Of a DNA stretch of 64,000 bases, positions 15,812-26,803 are shown in pieces; the stretch's first letter is position 1, and each line of letters opens with the position of its first letter. The notes under the pieces are model-generated. The model had not been told where the DNA came from. It saw only the letters and a program-made list of their open reading frames with translations, and searched no databases. Source of the stretch: Paenibacillus luteus (GTDB lineage Bacteria > Bacillota > Bacilli > Paenibacillales > Paenibacillaceae); NCBI RefSeq assembly GCF_006542765.1, contig NZ_SKCD01000009.1:105737-169736 (forward strand), in the 5' to 3' direction. The translations under genes were made by a program, and so were the position numbers.

Positions 15812-17658
15812 GCCAGCTCGCCCCCTTCACTAAGCAGCGGGAGTGTGAAGGTCACTGTCGTTCCTTCGTTCAGTTCGGAATCAAGGGCAATTGTGCCGCC
15901 ATGCGCCTTCACAATTTCCCGGGCAATCGAAAGTCCGAGGCCCGTACCGCCCATATTGCGCGAGCGCGCCTTGTCTACCCGATAGAAACGGTCAAAAATG
16001 CGGTTAAGATCCTTCTTCGGAATACCAATTCCCGTATCCTTTACGCTAATCGCAAGCAATGCCGAGTCGGCCGGCCTCTTCGCCGTCAATTGAATCGTTC
16101 CACCGTCCAGCGTGTATTTGATTGCGTTAGAAAATAAATTATCAAGCACCTGATCAATCTGATCACGGTCCAGCCAGGCCGTTTCCAGTCCCTCATCAAC
16201 CCAAACCGCGGCCTTAATCGACTTTTGCCTAAGCTGAAAGGAGAACCGGTCTGCGACCTCGTCCAGCATATCGTGAATATTCGTTTGCCTTCTCCGCAGC
16301 GGCGCCTGATTGGAATCCAGCCGTGACAAATGAAGAAGATCCGTAACCAGCCTGATCATCCGCTCTGTCTCATTGCGTATAACGCCGACGAAACGTTCGG
16401 ACAGCTCCCGTTCCTCAAGAGCCCCATCATTAAGTGCCTCCGCATAACTCTTGATCGTCGTCAGGGGCGTACGCAGCTCATGGGATACGTTCGCAACGAA
16501 CTGACGGCGTGACTGCTCCAGCTTTTCCTGCTCCGTTACATCCTGCAGCACTGCAATCGTGCCTGTAATGCCTTTGTCACGTCGGTGAATGGGCGTAAAT
16601 GTGGCACGCAGCACGCCTTCGCTGCCATCATCAGGCTCATGCTCGTCGAAGTTCCGTTCAATAAGCAGCGTTTGTCCTCGCCCTTGCTGAAGCTCCTCCA
16701 GCCCCTGCTCCGATAGCTCGAACAGCTCTGACAGCATAAACCCATCGCAGGTACGTTTGTCGAGCAGCTCAAGCGCTCTACGGTTCCACACGATCACTCT
16801 GCCATTCTCGTCTGCTGCGACTACGCCATCACTCATATTGGAGAGAATCGAAGTCAGCTTCTCATTTTCCTCTTCATTGACCGACAGCGCCTCTTTGAGC
16901 CGAATCGTCATATCGTTGAAGGCGGTGCTCAAGCTGCCAATCTCGTCATCGCCAAGCACGGGTACCTGCAGATCAAATTTCCCTTGCGCAACCGCCTCCG
17001 CCTGCCTCGTAAGCCCCTGAATGGGACTCGTAATCGTATGGGCAAGCAGCACGCCAAGAACGCCCGTCAAGCCAAGCGCAATTAATGTGCCCGAGAAAAA
17101 AATTTGGTTGACCCGGTTCACCGTTTCATACAGCTCATTCATTGAGGCGACCACATAAACAACGCCAACGACCTTGTTATCATTAATCGTTACCGGCTGT
17201 GCGATCATTTTCTTGCGCGTATTGTCTTCATCTATAATTTCTTGTTCATTGTCAGTAATATTTTGAAGGGCTCGGCTAACCGCAAGCGACTTGTTTTTCT
17301 TCCCAATGTTCGACTGATTGCCTTGCACCGAGGTCGCTACCATCTTGCCGCTTGAATCGAGCACCTGCACCTCAGCACCACTGATACTGAATAGGTTGCG
17401 AACAACCAAGCTAAGATCCTCTGTTGTGCTTTCCGAGGAATCACCTTCCGTATCCGGCTTGGCGGCAAGGCTTGGGGCGGCGAACTTAGAGAGGATGTCC
17501 GCCTGCTCCTTCAAGTTTTTCGTGAAGCTGTCAATCAACGAATGCTTGACCGTGCTTATGAAATACACGCCAATGAGCTGCATAGCTACCAGAATCAGAA
17601 GCAGATAGATAATAACCAGCTTGACCTGGATCGTGCGGAAGAAGCTTTTGCCCTTCAT
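15808..17658 (-). CDS. walK: Sensor histidine kinase WalK
   Basis: A 616-residue kinase of the essential WalRK system, which controls autolysins and cell-wall turnover. Order of domains: membrane helix (13-35), extracytoplasmic sensor (36-185), second helix (187-208), HAMP (209-262), PAS (270-380), HisKA with the phospho-acceptor His393 in VSHELRTPL, and HATPase_c with N (NLFSNAIKY), G1 (DTGIGIP) and G2 (GGTGLGLSI) boxes. The sensor contains a double Asp/Glu stretch (EQEIIDEDN). Start and stop overlap walR and yycH by four bases each. WalK is phosphorylated on His and passes phosphate to WalR. Confidence 0.97.
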   Translation of the reverse strand: MKGKSFFRTIQVKLVIIYLLLILVAMQLIGVYFISTVKHSLIDSFTKNLKEQADILSKFAAPSLAAKPDTEGDSSESTTEDLSLVVRNLFSISGAEVQVLDSSGKMVATSVQGNQSNIGKKNKSLAVSRALQNITDNEQEIIDEDNTRKKMIAQPVTINDNKVVGVVYVVASMNELYETVNRVNQIFFSGTLIALGLTGVLGVLLAHTITSPIQGLTRQAEAVAQGKFDLQVPVLGDDEIGSLSTAFNDMTIRLKEALSVNEEENEKLTSILSNMSDGVVAADENGRVIVWNRRALELLDKRTCDGFMLSELFELSEQGLEELQQGRGQTLLIERNFDEHEPDDGSEGVLRATFTPIHRRDKGITGTIAVLQDVTEQEKLEQSRRQFVANVSHELRTPLTTIKSYAEALNDGALEERELSERFVGVIRNETERMIRLVTDLLHLSRLDSNQAPLRRRQTNIHDMLDEVADRFSFQLRQKSIKAAVWVDEGLETAWLDRDQIDQVLDNLFSNAIKYTLDGGTIQLTAKRPADSALLAISVKDTGIGIPKKDLNRIFDRFYRVDKARSRNMGGTGLGLSIAREIVKAHGGTIALDSELNEGTTVTFTLPLLSEGGELA

Positions 17659-18410
17659 CCTGCTCCGAAGCCTCCGGTTTTGGAGTTGCGCATCATATAG
17701 CCAAGGCCCCGCCTTGTCATAATATATTCCGGACGACTAGGGTCATCTTCGATTTTCTCGCGCAACCTGCGGATCGTTACGTCAACAGTCCGTACATCGC
17801 CAAAATATTCAAAGCCCCATACAGCCTGCAGCAAATGCTCGCGTGTCATGACCTTTCCGCTGTTGCGGGCCATATAATGAACAAGCTCATATTCGCGATG
17901 GGTCAGGTCAAGCGGCTCGCCATCCTTGTACACCACGTACATATCGGTATCTATAAACAGGTTGAACAGCTTAAATCCCTGCTGCTCTTGCTCGGCTGGG
18001 CCCTCTGCGGCGCCCCCCGCGTTATCTCCGCTAGTCGCCGCCGGTTTCTGCTGTCTGCGTAAATGAGCTTTCACCCGTGCAAGCAGCTCCCGCGTACTGA
18101 ACGGTTTTGTCACATAGTCATCTGCGCCAAGCTCCAGCCCAAGCACCTTATCGATTTCGGTATCTTTAGCCGTAAGCATAATAATCGGCATTTGCAGCTT
18201 AGCCCTCACTTCGCGGCATACATCCATGCCATCCTTAACCGGCAGCATCAAATCCAGCAAAATAAGGTCCGGCTGTTCCTCGAACGCAAGCCGTACCGCT
18301 TCGCCGCCATCAAACGCGCAAATTACCTGATGTCCTTCTTTTTCCAAATTAAACTTTATAATATCTGCAATCGGCTGTTCGTCATCGACCACTAATATTT
18401 TTCCGTGCAT
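17655..18410 (-). CDS. walR: Response regulator WalR
   Basis: A 251-residue OmpR-type regulator. The receiver domain (3-118) has acidic DDE at 9-11, phosphorylation site Asp53 (LLDLMLP) and Lys103-type KPFSTREL. The C-terminal winged helix carries [15 protein letters not shown] and [15 protein letters not shown]. Between them lies a Gly/Ala/Gln-rich linker ([17 protein letters not shown]) longer than in B. subtilis WalR. It is first in the operon walR-walK-yycH-yycI-walJ. The 410 bases upstream hold a structured region with a terminator, so transcription likely starts after 18584, or is attenuated there. Confidence 0.97.
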   Translation of the reverse strand: MHGKILVVDDEQPIADIIKFNLEKEGHQVICAFDGGEAVRLAFEEQPDLILLDLMLPVKDGMDVCREVRAKLQMPIIMLTAKDTEIDKVLGLELGADDYVTKPFSTRELLARVKAHLRRQQKPAATSGDNAGGAAEGPAEQEQQGFKLFNLFIDTDMYVVYKDGEPLDLTHREYELVHYMARNSGKVMTREHLLQAVWGFEYFGDVRTVDVTIRRLREKIEDDPSRPEYIMTRRGLGYMMRNSKTGGFGAG

Positions 18411-18583
18411 CGCTACACCCGCCCGTCGCTTGTCCTTTAGTATTAAATTCTATTTTAACACACGTTATCCTTTAGTTCACAATGAAACTTCCCTCATGTT
18501 AGCAAGGTTTTTCCTTTATTGGCGGGCTTAGAGGAATTGATCAGCCAATCGGTCATTTTCATCTTCTGGAAACCGTCCAAAAG

Positions 18584-18750
18584 AAAAAAAGACCGACCGC
18601 ATAATCGCGTCGATCTTCAGCCTATTCCCTTTTTCTACTTCATCTAGCTGGCATGGTCACAATACCATATATACTCGGGGTTTAACTATGAAACTTTATT
18701 CCTAGGGTAGCGACGTTCGACACCCCCAGGGCTTGTCTTACCCCTGCCCA
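18584..18750 (-). ncRNA. Candidate structured RNA between the M23 gene and walR
   Basis: On the minus strand this GC-rich stretch has several nested complementary segments: GGGTA/TACCC (18705-18709 with 18739-18743), GACA/TGTC inside it, ATGGT/ACCAT (18653-18657 with 18664-18668), and a final hairpin (18591-18617) followed by T7. It has no open frame. It could be a separate small RNA, or a leader with a terminator about 175 bases before walR. I cannot assign it to a known riboswitch or RNA class. Confidence 0.35.
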
Positions 18751-18760
18751 AATAACTAAA

Positions 18761-18803
18761 AAAAGCTAATTACTTTTGCAGGATGCAAAAGTGATTAGCT
18801 TTG
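18761..18803 (-). terminator. Terminator after the M23 peptidase gene
   Basis: A 19-bp hairpin with one mismatch (18762-18780 with 18784-18802, loop GGA) is followed by TTTTTT on the minus strand, 20 bases after the gene's stop. Confidence 0.9.
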
Positions 18804-18821
18804 GGTTAAATTGGTTATAAG

Positions 18822-20387
18822 TTATAAGTACTTCAGCGGATTTTGTAATACGCCGTCTTTATGCACTTCAAAATGCAAATGAACGCCTGTCGAATTTCCT
18901 GTGCTTCCCATAATACCAATGTTTTCGCCTTTTTCGACAATGGCGCCAACTTTTGTTTTATAGGAGCTCAAATGACCATATACGGTGGTATAACCGTTTT
19001 TATGGTTAATAATAATCGTTTTTCCAAGGCCCGGCTTCGTGCCGACAAACTCAACTACGCCGGTATCGGACGCCATAATGCTCTTATTGCCTGTGAAGTC
19101 GACACCGTTATGCATGCGTCCCCAACGCTGGCCAAACTTACTTGTTAATCGTGAACCGGAAACCGGCATCGCGAAGCGGCCAGAGCCTTCGCCCAGGACA
19201 ACTTTTGTGCCTCGTTCTACGATTTTCGGAGTTGCTTCCTTAATCACTTCTTTCGTAAGCAGCTCTTCGGTTACGACATAACCGTTCTGCTTCACGATCC
19301 GATACGTCATTCGTTTGGAACCTGGCGTACCTTCGGAAATGGTCTTGGATTCACCAACACGCATATCCTCATTTTTCTTAATTTCAACTGGCGGTTCGAT
19401 CGTTTCGATCTCCACCAGATTTTCGGTCGTCTTTACGGTCAACTCCGGCTGAAGCACCGTTAAATCCAGTACATCGCCAATCGTAATTTTGTCATCCTTG
19501 ATCCATGCGTTGTTCTTGTAAATAACCTCAGGCGAGATATCAAACTTCTGTGCAATACAGCCTACACAGTCGCCAGCTTGTACTGTATATTTGGTCGGTT
19601 GGATGCTGCCTTGCACAAGCAGCTTGTAAATAGCTTCGGCTTCCATGATCTGCTGCGGATCCGTATCGATATTCTCCATCATGACAGCTTCAATAAACTC
19701 AACCTCTGTTACCTCGCGCCCTGGTTCTTTGGATGCAGGCTTTTGGTCGGCTTCGGCTTCATTTGCATTGAACGAGAGTGACTTTACTTCTTTTGCATTT
19801 TTCATCTTAGCGGCCAGTTCAGGCGCAAATTTACTTTGAACACGCAGCAAAACATCATCTGCCGTCTGCTGGTCTTTTACAACTCCGATTACTTTGCCAT
19901 CAATCTTCACTTCCACGCCAACGGCATGAGAGGTGAACATTCCCTCCAGCTTGTCCAACGTTTCGTTGGTAGCAGGCACTGCTTTGAACGCGCTCTCTGG
20001 CTCATATGCAATCGTTCCTGTATCCAGTACCATATTCAGGTTTGGATTAGCTTGCTGCAGTTCTTCGGTTTCTAGCAGAACGAGCTGCTCGACTTCGTTT
20101 GGATCGTGTACGGTACCAACGGCTGTTCCATTTATATATACGTTGTAAAATTCGACTGTGTTTGCTTGGACATATTGGATTCCGCTAAATCCTGCTACTG
20201 TGAGGAGTACGAGCGCCCCGCCCGCTAGTTGAACCGGCTTCTTGCGCCAAAATGGCTTGCTTTCTGTTTCACTTGCGGATTGTTGCTGTGTCTTGCCCTT
20301 CAAGTGTTGCGATCGGTCTTGCTGAAAATATTGAATCGTTTGATCCCATACTTTCCGAATCCGACCTTTGTCCCTGAAAACGGTCAT
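18822..20387 (-). CDS. Membrane-anchored M23 peptidoglycan hydrolase with LysM and G5 domains
   Basis: A 521-residue protein starting MTVFRDKGRIRK, chosen because AAAAGGAG stands 6-7 bases before that ATG; a longer start 9 codons upstream lacks one. A cytoplasmic head and a membrane helix (about 55-78) precede a cysteine-containing LysM-like module (YTVQAGDCVGCIAQKFDISP), a G5-like segment (RVGESKTISEGTPGSKRMTY) and the C-terminal M23 endopeptidase (403-521). The zinc site is complete: HNGVD (His426, Asp430) and HLH (503-505). It would cleave peptide cross-bridges in the wall. Its place just upstream of walRK agrees with WalR control of such enzymes, though no WalR box was established. It ends at a strong terminator. 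Confidence 0.9.
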   Translation of the reverse strand: MTVFRDKGRIRKVWDQTIQYFQQDRSQHLKGKTQQQSASETESKPFWRKKPVQLAGGALVLLTVAGFSGIQYVQANTVEFYNVYINGTAVGTVHDPNEVEQLVLLETEELQQANPNLNMVLDTGTIAYEPESAFKAVPATNETLDKLEGMFTSHAVGVEVKIDGKVIGVVKDQQTADDVLLRVQSKFAPELAAKMKNAKEVKSLSFNANEAEADQKPASKEPGREVTEVEFIEAVMMENIDTDPQQIMEAEAIYKLLVQGSIQPTKYTVQAGDCVGCIAQKFDISPEVIYKNNAWIKDDKITIGDVLDLTVLQPELTVKTTENLVEIETIEPPVEIKKNEDMRVGESKTISEGTPGSKRMTYRIVKQNGYVVTEELLTKEVIKEATPKIVERGTKVVLGEGSGRFAMPVSGSRLTSKFGQRWGRMHNGVDFTGNKSIMASDTGVVEFVGTKPGLGKTIIINHKNGYTTVYGHLSSYKTKVGAIVEKGENIGIMGSTGNSTGVHLHFEVHKDGVLQNPLKYL

Positions 20388-20439
20388 GATTGGCTCCTTT
20401 TCGCGCTTATGCAACTTTTATTCCGGTTTCCGACATAAA

Positions 20440-20475
20440 AAAAGACGAATTATCCTGTCGGATCACTCGCCTAAT
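20440..20475 (-). terminator. Terminator after the 226-aa membrane protein gene
   Basis: Minus strand GAGTGATCC/GGATAATTCG-type stem around GACA is followed by T7, about 55 bases downstream of the stop at 20528. Confidence 0.6.
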
Positions 20476-20527
20476 ACTTTAACATACGCCCAACAATTGG
20501 AGCAACCTTTACACTAGCTTCAATATA

Positions 20528-21208
20528 TTAATATTTTTTCAGAATATCCATCATTTGCCCGTATTCGGTCTTGTCGAGATGCTGTGCCATTATTTGTTGA
20601 ATGTCTGTCAGCTCTTGCTCCGTAAGACCATTTTCGATATATTGCGAGATGGTTTGCATCGATTCTTGCGGCAATTTGCTTATTAATAAACCGAATAAAA
20701 CTTCTTTGTCTTGATCACTCATTTGATCTTTGACCTCAGTCAAATCATCCGTTGTCATCGCTGTTTCCGTATCGACTATACCTGCTACGCCTTCCTGTAC
20801 CCCGCCGGTCTCCGGTGCTGTGCTGCCGCCCGCCTGCGTGCCTCCACCGATTCCAATATCGGTGAGCGGAGGGTCCGTCGCTTGGCCAAAAGCATCCACC
20901 GCGGCCGGAGATTCGTCCTCAGGAACGGTTTCATGCTCATTTTGCGGTAATTCTGCTTCCTCTGGCGTCGTCTCTTCCTTCTCTTTCTCTACCAAATCAG
21001 TCGTTACGAGCGGATCTGCCCCCCATAGCTTCCCCCATACGCCGGACATCGCCATAGGAGGCACCTCCAGCGGCAAATTAAACTGCTTTAATAGTGTTTC
21101 CACATAGCTTGTGACGATATAGCCCGTCGTCCATATCGACAAAAAGCTTAATATTAACCCCGCAGCCACCAGTTTGGCGAGCCATCCTACGCTCTTTAAC
21201 ATATTCAT
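20528..21208 (-). CDS. Single-pass membrane protein, unknown
   Basis: A 226-residue protein beginning MNMLKSVGWLAKLVAAG, with the start fixed by GGAGGGA 7-8 bases upstream. One membrane helix (about 10-32) is followed by a low-complexity stretch rich in Glu, Pro, Thr and Gly (about 65-145), then a helical C-terminal region with DDLTEVKDQMSDQDKEVLFG and LTEQELTDIQQIMAQHLDKT. I do not recognise the family. Topology predicts an extracellular helical domain on a stalk. It sits between purA and the M23 hydrolase on its own or with a promoter in the 250-base gap; a role near the cell wall is only a guess. Confidence 0.7.
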   Translation of the reverse strand: MNMLKSVGWLAKLVAAGLILSFLSIWTTGYIVTSYVETLLKQFNLPLEVPPMAMSGVWGKLWGADPLVTTDLVEKEKEETTPEEAELPQNEHETVPEDESPAAVDAFGQATDPPLTDIGIGGGTQAGGSTAPETGGVQEGVAGIVDTETAMTTDDLTEVKDQMSDQDKEVLFGLLISKLPQESMQTISQYIENGLTEQELTDIQQIMAQHLDKTEYGQMMDILKKY

Positions 21209-21412
21209 GCTAATCCCTCCGTTCAACAGCGACCATTAACCTATCGATCACTTTGTCTTCCATAATCTGCTATCTATCATTATGGTCAACATTTTGGACA
21301 AGCATTCTCTTATCATGGATTATATTTCTGAGTTCCACATAAATTTAGATCCTATGGCGGACGCTATCTTATCATGTTTCCTCCCTGTGCTGAACACATT
21401 CTTGTCCAATAA

Positions 21413-21445
21413 ATAAAAAAAAGGATGGCCTCTTGGGCCACCCTT
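21413..21445 (-). terminator. Terminator after purA
   Basis: Minus strand stem AAGGGTGGCC/GGCCATCCTT with a 5-base loop and T8, about 10 bases after the purA stop. Confidence 0.85.
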
Positions 21446-21454
21446 GTCATGATC

Positions 21455-22762
<1,308 letters not shown>

Positions 22763-22854
22763 TTATGAACACCGAAAATTACCGTCATTACGCTGCAGCA
22801 CAAAATTTCCTTCGTTTAAAGGGTTTGTGATACCAGTCAAAAGACAGCATTAAT

Positions 22855-22883
22855 AGTGTAGCAGTCCAACTGCTAGAAGTCAA
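22855..22883 (-). promoter_or_regulatory. Sigma-A promoter of purA
   Basis: Minus strand -35 TTGACT (22878-22883) and -10 TACACT (22855-22860) with a 17-base spacer, 115 bases before the purA start. The GC-poor region downstream does not show a guanine-riboswitch core. Confidence 0.7.
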
Positions 22884-22885
22884 AC

Positions 22886-22925
22886 AAAAAACGAACAATT
22901 GCATAGTTGCACATGCAATTGTTCG
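22886..22925 (-). terminator. Terminator after dnaB
   Basis: A perfect 13-bp stem (22892-22904 with 22913-22925) followed by T6 on the minus strand, directly after the dnaB stop and just upstream of the purA promoter. Confidence 0.9.
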
Positions 22926-22930
22926 GGAAT

Positions 22931-24292
22931 TCATGATGCTTGCATCGGATCCTGATGCGCGCGATCAATACTTACGAATTTATTGTACTTTTTGAGGAAG
23001 ACCAGCTCTACTGTACCAACGGGTCCATTCCGCTGTTTGGCAATGATAATCTCGATAATATCCTTCTTCTCCGACTCTTTATCATAATAATCATCCCGGT
23101 ACAGGAAGGATACGATATCGGCATCTTGCTCAATCGATCCTGACTCCCGGAGATCGGACATCATCGGACGTTTATCCTGCCGCTGCTCAACGCCCCGGCT
23201 GAGCTGCGAGAGTGCGATAACGGGAACCTCAAGCTCACGAGCAATTTGCTTCAAGGTACGTGAAATCTCGGATACCTCTTGCTGCCTGTTCTCGCCTGCT
23301 TTACCGCGGCCAGAGATGAGCTGCAAATAATCGATCATAATCATGCCAAGGCCTTTTTCCTTCTTCAGACGGCGGCATTTCGCACGAATCTCGGCTACCG
23401 TAATCCCCGGCGTATCATCGATAAAGATTTGCGCTTCGGACAAGGAACCGATGGCCATCGTCAGCTTTTCCCAATCATCGCCTTCCAGGTGGCCTGTACG
23501 CATGCGCTGTGCATCAACGTTAGCTTCAGCACAGATCATACGTTGAACCAGTTGAGCGGCTGACATCTCCAGACTGAAGATGGCCACGGTCTCGCGGGCG
23601 CGGACGCCGACATTTTGCGCCACGTTAAGCGCGAATGCCGTTTTACCTACAGAAGGGCGGGCAGCAACGATAATTAAATCGCTTCGCTGGAAGCCCGCAG
23701 TCATCCGGTCAAGGTCGGTAAAGCCCGACGGAATGCCCGTCGTGCCTCCCTTATCCTGATAAAGCTGCTCAACCTTCTCGAAGACCTCCATCAGTACGTC
23801 ACGGATGGAGATAAAGCCGCTGCCGGAGCGGCGATTGGATATCTCGAGAATTTTCTTCTCTGCATCGCCGAGCAGCACGCCAACATCCTCGGAGTTGGCA
23901 TAACCGTCGGAGACGATATTCGTTGCGGTTCGGATCAAGCGCCTTAGCATCGACTTCTCTTCGACGATTTGCGCATAATAATCGACGTTCGCCGCAGTCG
24001 GCACGGAATTGGCCAGCTTCGCCAAATAGCTGACGCCGCCAATCTCCTCAAGAAGATGCTGATCCTGCAAATGCGCGGTCAAGGTTACGAGGTCAACCGG
24101 TTGGTTGTTCTCAGCGATCTCGACCATCGCTTCATAAATTTGTCTATGGGGACCGCTATAGAAGTCTTCGCTGCGCACCCGCTCCATCGCTGTAATAAGC
24201 GCTTCCGCTTGCAGCAATATTGCCCCGATGACAGCTTGTTCAGCTTCTAAGTTCTGCGGTGGAACACGGTCAAACATCAGCTCTGTACTCAT
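22931..24292 (-). CDS. dnaB: Replicative DNA helicase DnaB (DnaC in Bacillus nomenclature)
   Basis: The hexameric helicase of the replication fork, 453 residues. The N-terminal DnaB domain begins VPPQNLEAEQAVIGAILLQ. The RecA-like ATPase has Walker A ARPSVGKTAFALN, the B region MIMIDYLQLISG, and DnaB motif IALSQLSRGVEQRQDKRPMM, followed by DLRESGSIEQDADIV. AGGAGG precedes the ATG. It follows rplI (gap 90 bases) in the order gdpP-rplI-dnaB seen in Bacillota. No intein is present. Confidence 0.97.
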   Translation of the reverse strand: MSTELMFDRVPPQNLEAEQAVIGAILLQAEALITAMERVRSEDFYSGPHRQIYEAMVEIAENNQPVDLVTLTAHLQDQHLLEEIGGVSYLAKLANSVPTAANVDYYAQIVEEKSMLRRLIRTATNIVSDGYANSEDVGVLLGDAEKKILEISNRRSGSGFISIRDVLMEVFEKVEQLYQDKGGTTGIPSGFTDLDRMTAGFQRSDLIIVAARPSVGKTAFALNVAQNVGVRARETVAIFSLEMSAAQLVQRMICAEANVDAQRMRTGHLEGDDWEKLTMAIGSLSEAQIFIDDTPGITVAEIRAKCRRLKKEKGLGMIMIDYLQLISGRGKAGENRQQEVSEISRTLKQIARELEVPVIALSQLSRGVEQRQDKRPMMSDLRESGSIEQDADIVSFLYRDDYYDKESEKKDIIEIIIAKQRNGPVGTVELVFLKKYNKFVSIDRAHQDPMQAS

Positions 24293-24302
24293 TGGTCCCT
24301 CC

Positions 24303-24373
24303 TAAAGGTTTTCTACATAATATATAGCTTAAGTATAAGCTTAGTTGTGTAGAAAGCCCGCTTCGTGAGCATA
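24303..24373. repeat. Palindromic dispersed repeat (related to 47317-47430)
   Basis: The halves aaggttttctacataa and ttgtgtagaaagcccgc are inverted copies around an AT-rich centre, and the right half with cttcgtgagcat matches the units near 47317 (tagaaaaccttcttcgtaagcat). It lies between rplI and dnaB. Confidence 0.5.
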
Positions 24374-24383
24374 CGCCCCGCTT

Positions 24384-24827
24384 CTATTCCTCTGACGCTT
24401 GAACGCTTAGCTTTGCTTTTACTTCCGGATGAAGCTTAACCAATACTTGTGTAACGCCGAGCGAACGAATCGGATCTTCCAGCTCGATTTTGCGTTTGTC
24501 GACCTTAATGCCGAGCGCCGCCAGTGCCTCTCCGATTTGCTTGCTTGTAATCGCGCCGAACAATCTGCCGCCCTCGCCTGCTTTGGTTTTGATGACAACT
24601 GTCATCTCTTCCAGCTTCTTGCCTAGCGCCTGCGCGTCTTCTTTTTCTTTGTCCTTACGCTTCTGCTCCGAAGCATTCTGAACCTCAAGCGTCTTCAGGT
24701 TGCCGTCCGATGCCAGCTTCGCCAGTCCTTGCGGCAATAGGAAGTTGCGTACATACCCCTCGGAAAGTTCTTTCACTTGCCCTTTTTTCCCTTGTCCCTT
24801 AACATCCTGCAAAAAGATTACTTTCAT
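24384..24827 (-). CDS. rplI: 50S ribosomal protein L9
   Basis: A 147-residue L9 with the N-terminal rRNA-binding domain [20 protein letters not shown] and [12 protein letters not shown], a long linker helix ([20 protein letters not shown]) and the C-terminal domain ([16 protein letters not shown]). AGGGG stands 9-10 bases upstream. Its ATG overlaps the gdpP stop by four bases, so the two are translationally coupled. Confidence 0.97.
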   Translation of the reverse strand: MKVIFLQDVKGQGKKGQVKELSEGYVRNFLLPQGLAKLASDGNLKTLEVQNASEQKRKDKEKEDAQALGKKLEEMTVVIKTKAGEGGRLFGAITSKQIGEALAALGIKVDKRKIELEDPIRSLGVTQVLVKLHPEVKAKLSVQASEE

Positions 24828-26785
24828 TCAAATAACCCCTCTTCCTTTTCAATTTCGTCCAAAACCTGCTTCAGACGTCTAGCTACATCCACAACGGAAC
24901 CCTCAAGCTGCGCTGCAGCATTGGTTAAGTGGCCTCCGCCGCCCATTCGCTCCATAACGACTTGGACGTTCATGTGGCCAAGCGAGCGTGCGCTGATGCC
25001 AATGAGCCCATCCTGCCGTTCCCCGATAACGAAGGAAGCCAGGATGTCTGTCATATTGAGCAGCGTATCCGCCGATTGAGCGATGAGCAGCTGCGAATAT
25101 TTGCGGCCGCTCTCGGTTACCGCAATCGCTATATGTTCATATAATACCTCAGCATGCTTAATAATTTCAGCCTTTCGTACATATTCCTCTAGATCTTCTT
25201 TCAACATCCGCTGAATCATCATCGAATCCGCCCCGTTGCGGCGAAGGAATGATGCAGCTTCAAAGGTGCGCGCACCCGTACGAAGAGAGAAGCTCTTCGT
25301 ATCGACCGTGATACCAGCTAGCAAAGCCGTAGATTCCCGTACATCGAGCACGACACGGTCATGGATATACTGAAGCAGCTCTGTTACGAGCTCACAGGTC
25401 GATGAAGCGTATGGCTCCATATACACCAATATGGCATTCGCGATAAATTCCTCACTGCGGCGATGATGATCGACCACAACAATCCGATCCGTCTGTGTAA
25501 GCAGTTTTGGCTCCTTCACCATAGATACCTTATGCGTATCAACAACTACGGCAAGCGTCTGAGGCGTAATGAGCGCTGAAGCCTGTTCAGGCGATACGAA
25601 TCGTTTGGAGAGCTTCTCGTCTTCCTTAATCAGCTCCATCATTTTCTGGATGGCCGGATTCACGCCCTCAAGCACAATATAAGCTTCTTTGCCAAACAGC
25701 TGTGCCGCCTTCATTACGCCAATAGCTGCGCCAATCGCATCCATATCGGGCATCTTGTGGCCCATAATGACGACGTTGTGGCTCTCTTTGATTAGATCCC
25801 GTAGCGCATGGGCAACGACACGCGCACGCACGCGCGTCCGTTTCTCTACCGCATTGGACTTGCCTCCATAGAAGGACTGGCGACTGCCAACCTTAACGGC
25901 TGCCTGGTCACCGCCACGTCCAAGAGCAATATCCAGACTGGTATGCGCCCATTGGCCGAGCTCAATAATATGTTCAGCACCCGCAGCGAAGCCGATGCTG
26001 AGCGTGACCGGAATTTTATGATCGCCGGTAATATCCCGAACCTCATCGAGCACAAGGAATCTGGACTGCTCCAACTGCTTAAGTGTCTTCTGGTCTGTAA
26101 CAAGCAAGAAACGGTCTGACGTGAGCCTCTTCAAATAAAGCTGATACTTTTGTGCCCATTCCGTAATTTCAGTCGTAACCTTCGCCAGCATTGAGCTGCG
26201 CTGATGGTCATCGAGTCCTTGTGTCACTTCTTCAAGATTATCGATCATGACGACGCCAAGAACAAGCTTCTCATCGTCATATTTCCGGGCCAGTTGCCAG
26301 CGCTCGGTAATATTTTGAACATATAAAATTCGTTCCTTAGGCTTAAAGATAAGCTGATACACATGAGAACCAACGGTGGCTTCAATCGTACCTTCCCGCT
26401 CCTTGACCTGCTGCAGCGAAGGAAATAGCTCCGCAAGCGGAACGCCAATAACGTTTTCTTTCTCCATTAAACCCGCAATATAGGGATTGTGCCATTCTAC
26501 GGTACGTTCTTCATTATATAAAATAATTCCGAAAGGCAGCTCGCTGATTACATCATTGCCTGCCTTCTTGACGCGGTAAGACAGCGTACCTAAATAAGAT
26601 TTCAAATCCTTGCGAAACGCCCGTTCCGCCATTACGGTATAAAACAATACCCCGCCGGTCAGCAGCAAGCCGATAAGACCAAGCAGCCACTGAAACCAGG
26701 CGAGTGCTACTGACATCAGCACCATTAATACGAACGCCCATATCTGATGCATTCCGTGCCAACGTGTAACCAAAAACTTCGGCAT
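24824..26785 (-). CDS. gdpP: Cyclic-di-AMP phosphodiesterase GdpP (YybT)
   Basis: A 653-residue membrane protein that hydrolyses c-di-AMP to pApA. Two membrane helices (about 12-52) come first, then a PAS-like haem-sensing domain (80-150), a degenerate GGDEF domain (170-300) lacking the GGDEF signature, and the DHH/DHHA1 catalytic part with [29 protein letters not shown] and the C-terminal [12 protein letters not shown]. The DHH and GGGH motifs needed for activity are present. The operon yybS-gdpP-rplI-dnaB is typical. C-di-AMP regulates potassium, osmotic balance and wall integrity, so the position near WalRK fits. Confidence 0.95.
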   Translation of the reverse strand: MPKFLVTRWHGMHQIWAFVLMVLMSVALAWFQWLLGLIGLLLTGGVLFYTVMAERAFRKDLKSYLGTLSYRVKKAGNDVISELPFGIILYNEERTVEWHNPYIAGLMEKENVIGVPLAELFPSLQQVKEREGTIEATVGSHVYQLIFKPKERILYVQNITERWQLARKYDDEKLVLGVVMIDNLEEVTQGLDDHQRSSMLAKVTTEITEWAQKYQLYLKRLTSDRFLLVTDQKTLKQLEQSRFLVLDEVRDITGDHKIPVTLSIGFAAGAEHIIELGQWAHTSLDIALGRGGDQAAVKVGSRQSFYGGKSNAVEKRTRVRARVVAHALRDLIKESHNVVIMGHKMPDMDAIGAAIGVMKAAQLFGKEAYIVLEGVNPAIQKMMELIKEDEKLSKRFVSPEQASALITPQTLAVVVDTHKVSMVKEPKLLTQTDRIVVVDHHRRSEEFIANAILVYMEPYASSTCELVTELLQYIHDRVVLDVRESTALLAGITVDTKSFSLRTGARTFEAASFLRRNGADSMMIQRMLKEDLEEYVRKAEIIKHAEVLYEHIAIAVTESGRKYSQLLIAQSADTLLNMTDILASFVIGERQDGLIGISARSLGHMNVQVVMERMGGGGHLTNAAAQLEGSVVDVARRLKQVLDEIEKEEGLFE

Positions 26786-26803
26786 TTCCGATCCGCTCCT
26801 GTG

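Noticed and set aside
18584..18750. Known riboswitch (c-di-AMP type) near the M23 gene
   Set aside because: Such switches lie upstream of wall hydrolase genes, whereas this lies downstream, and I could not match the conserved core. It is left as an unassigned candidate RNA.
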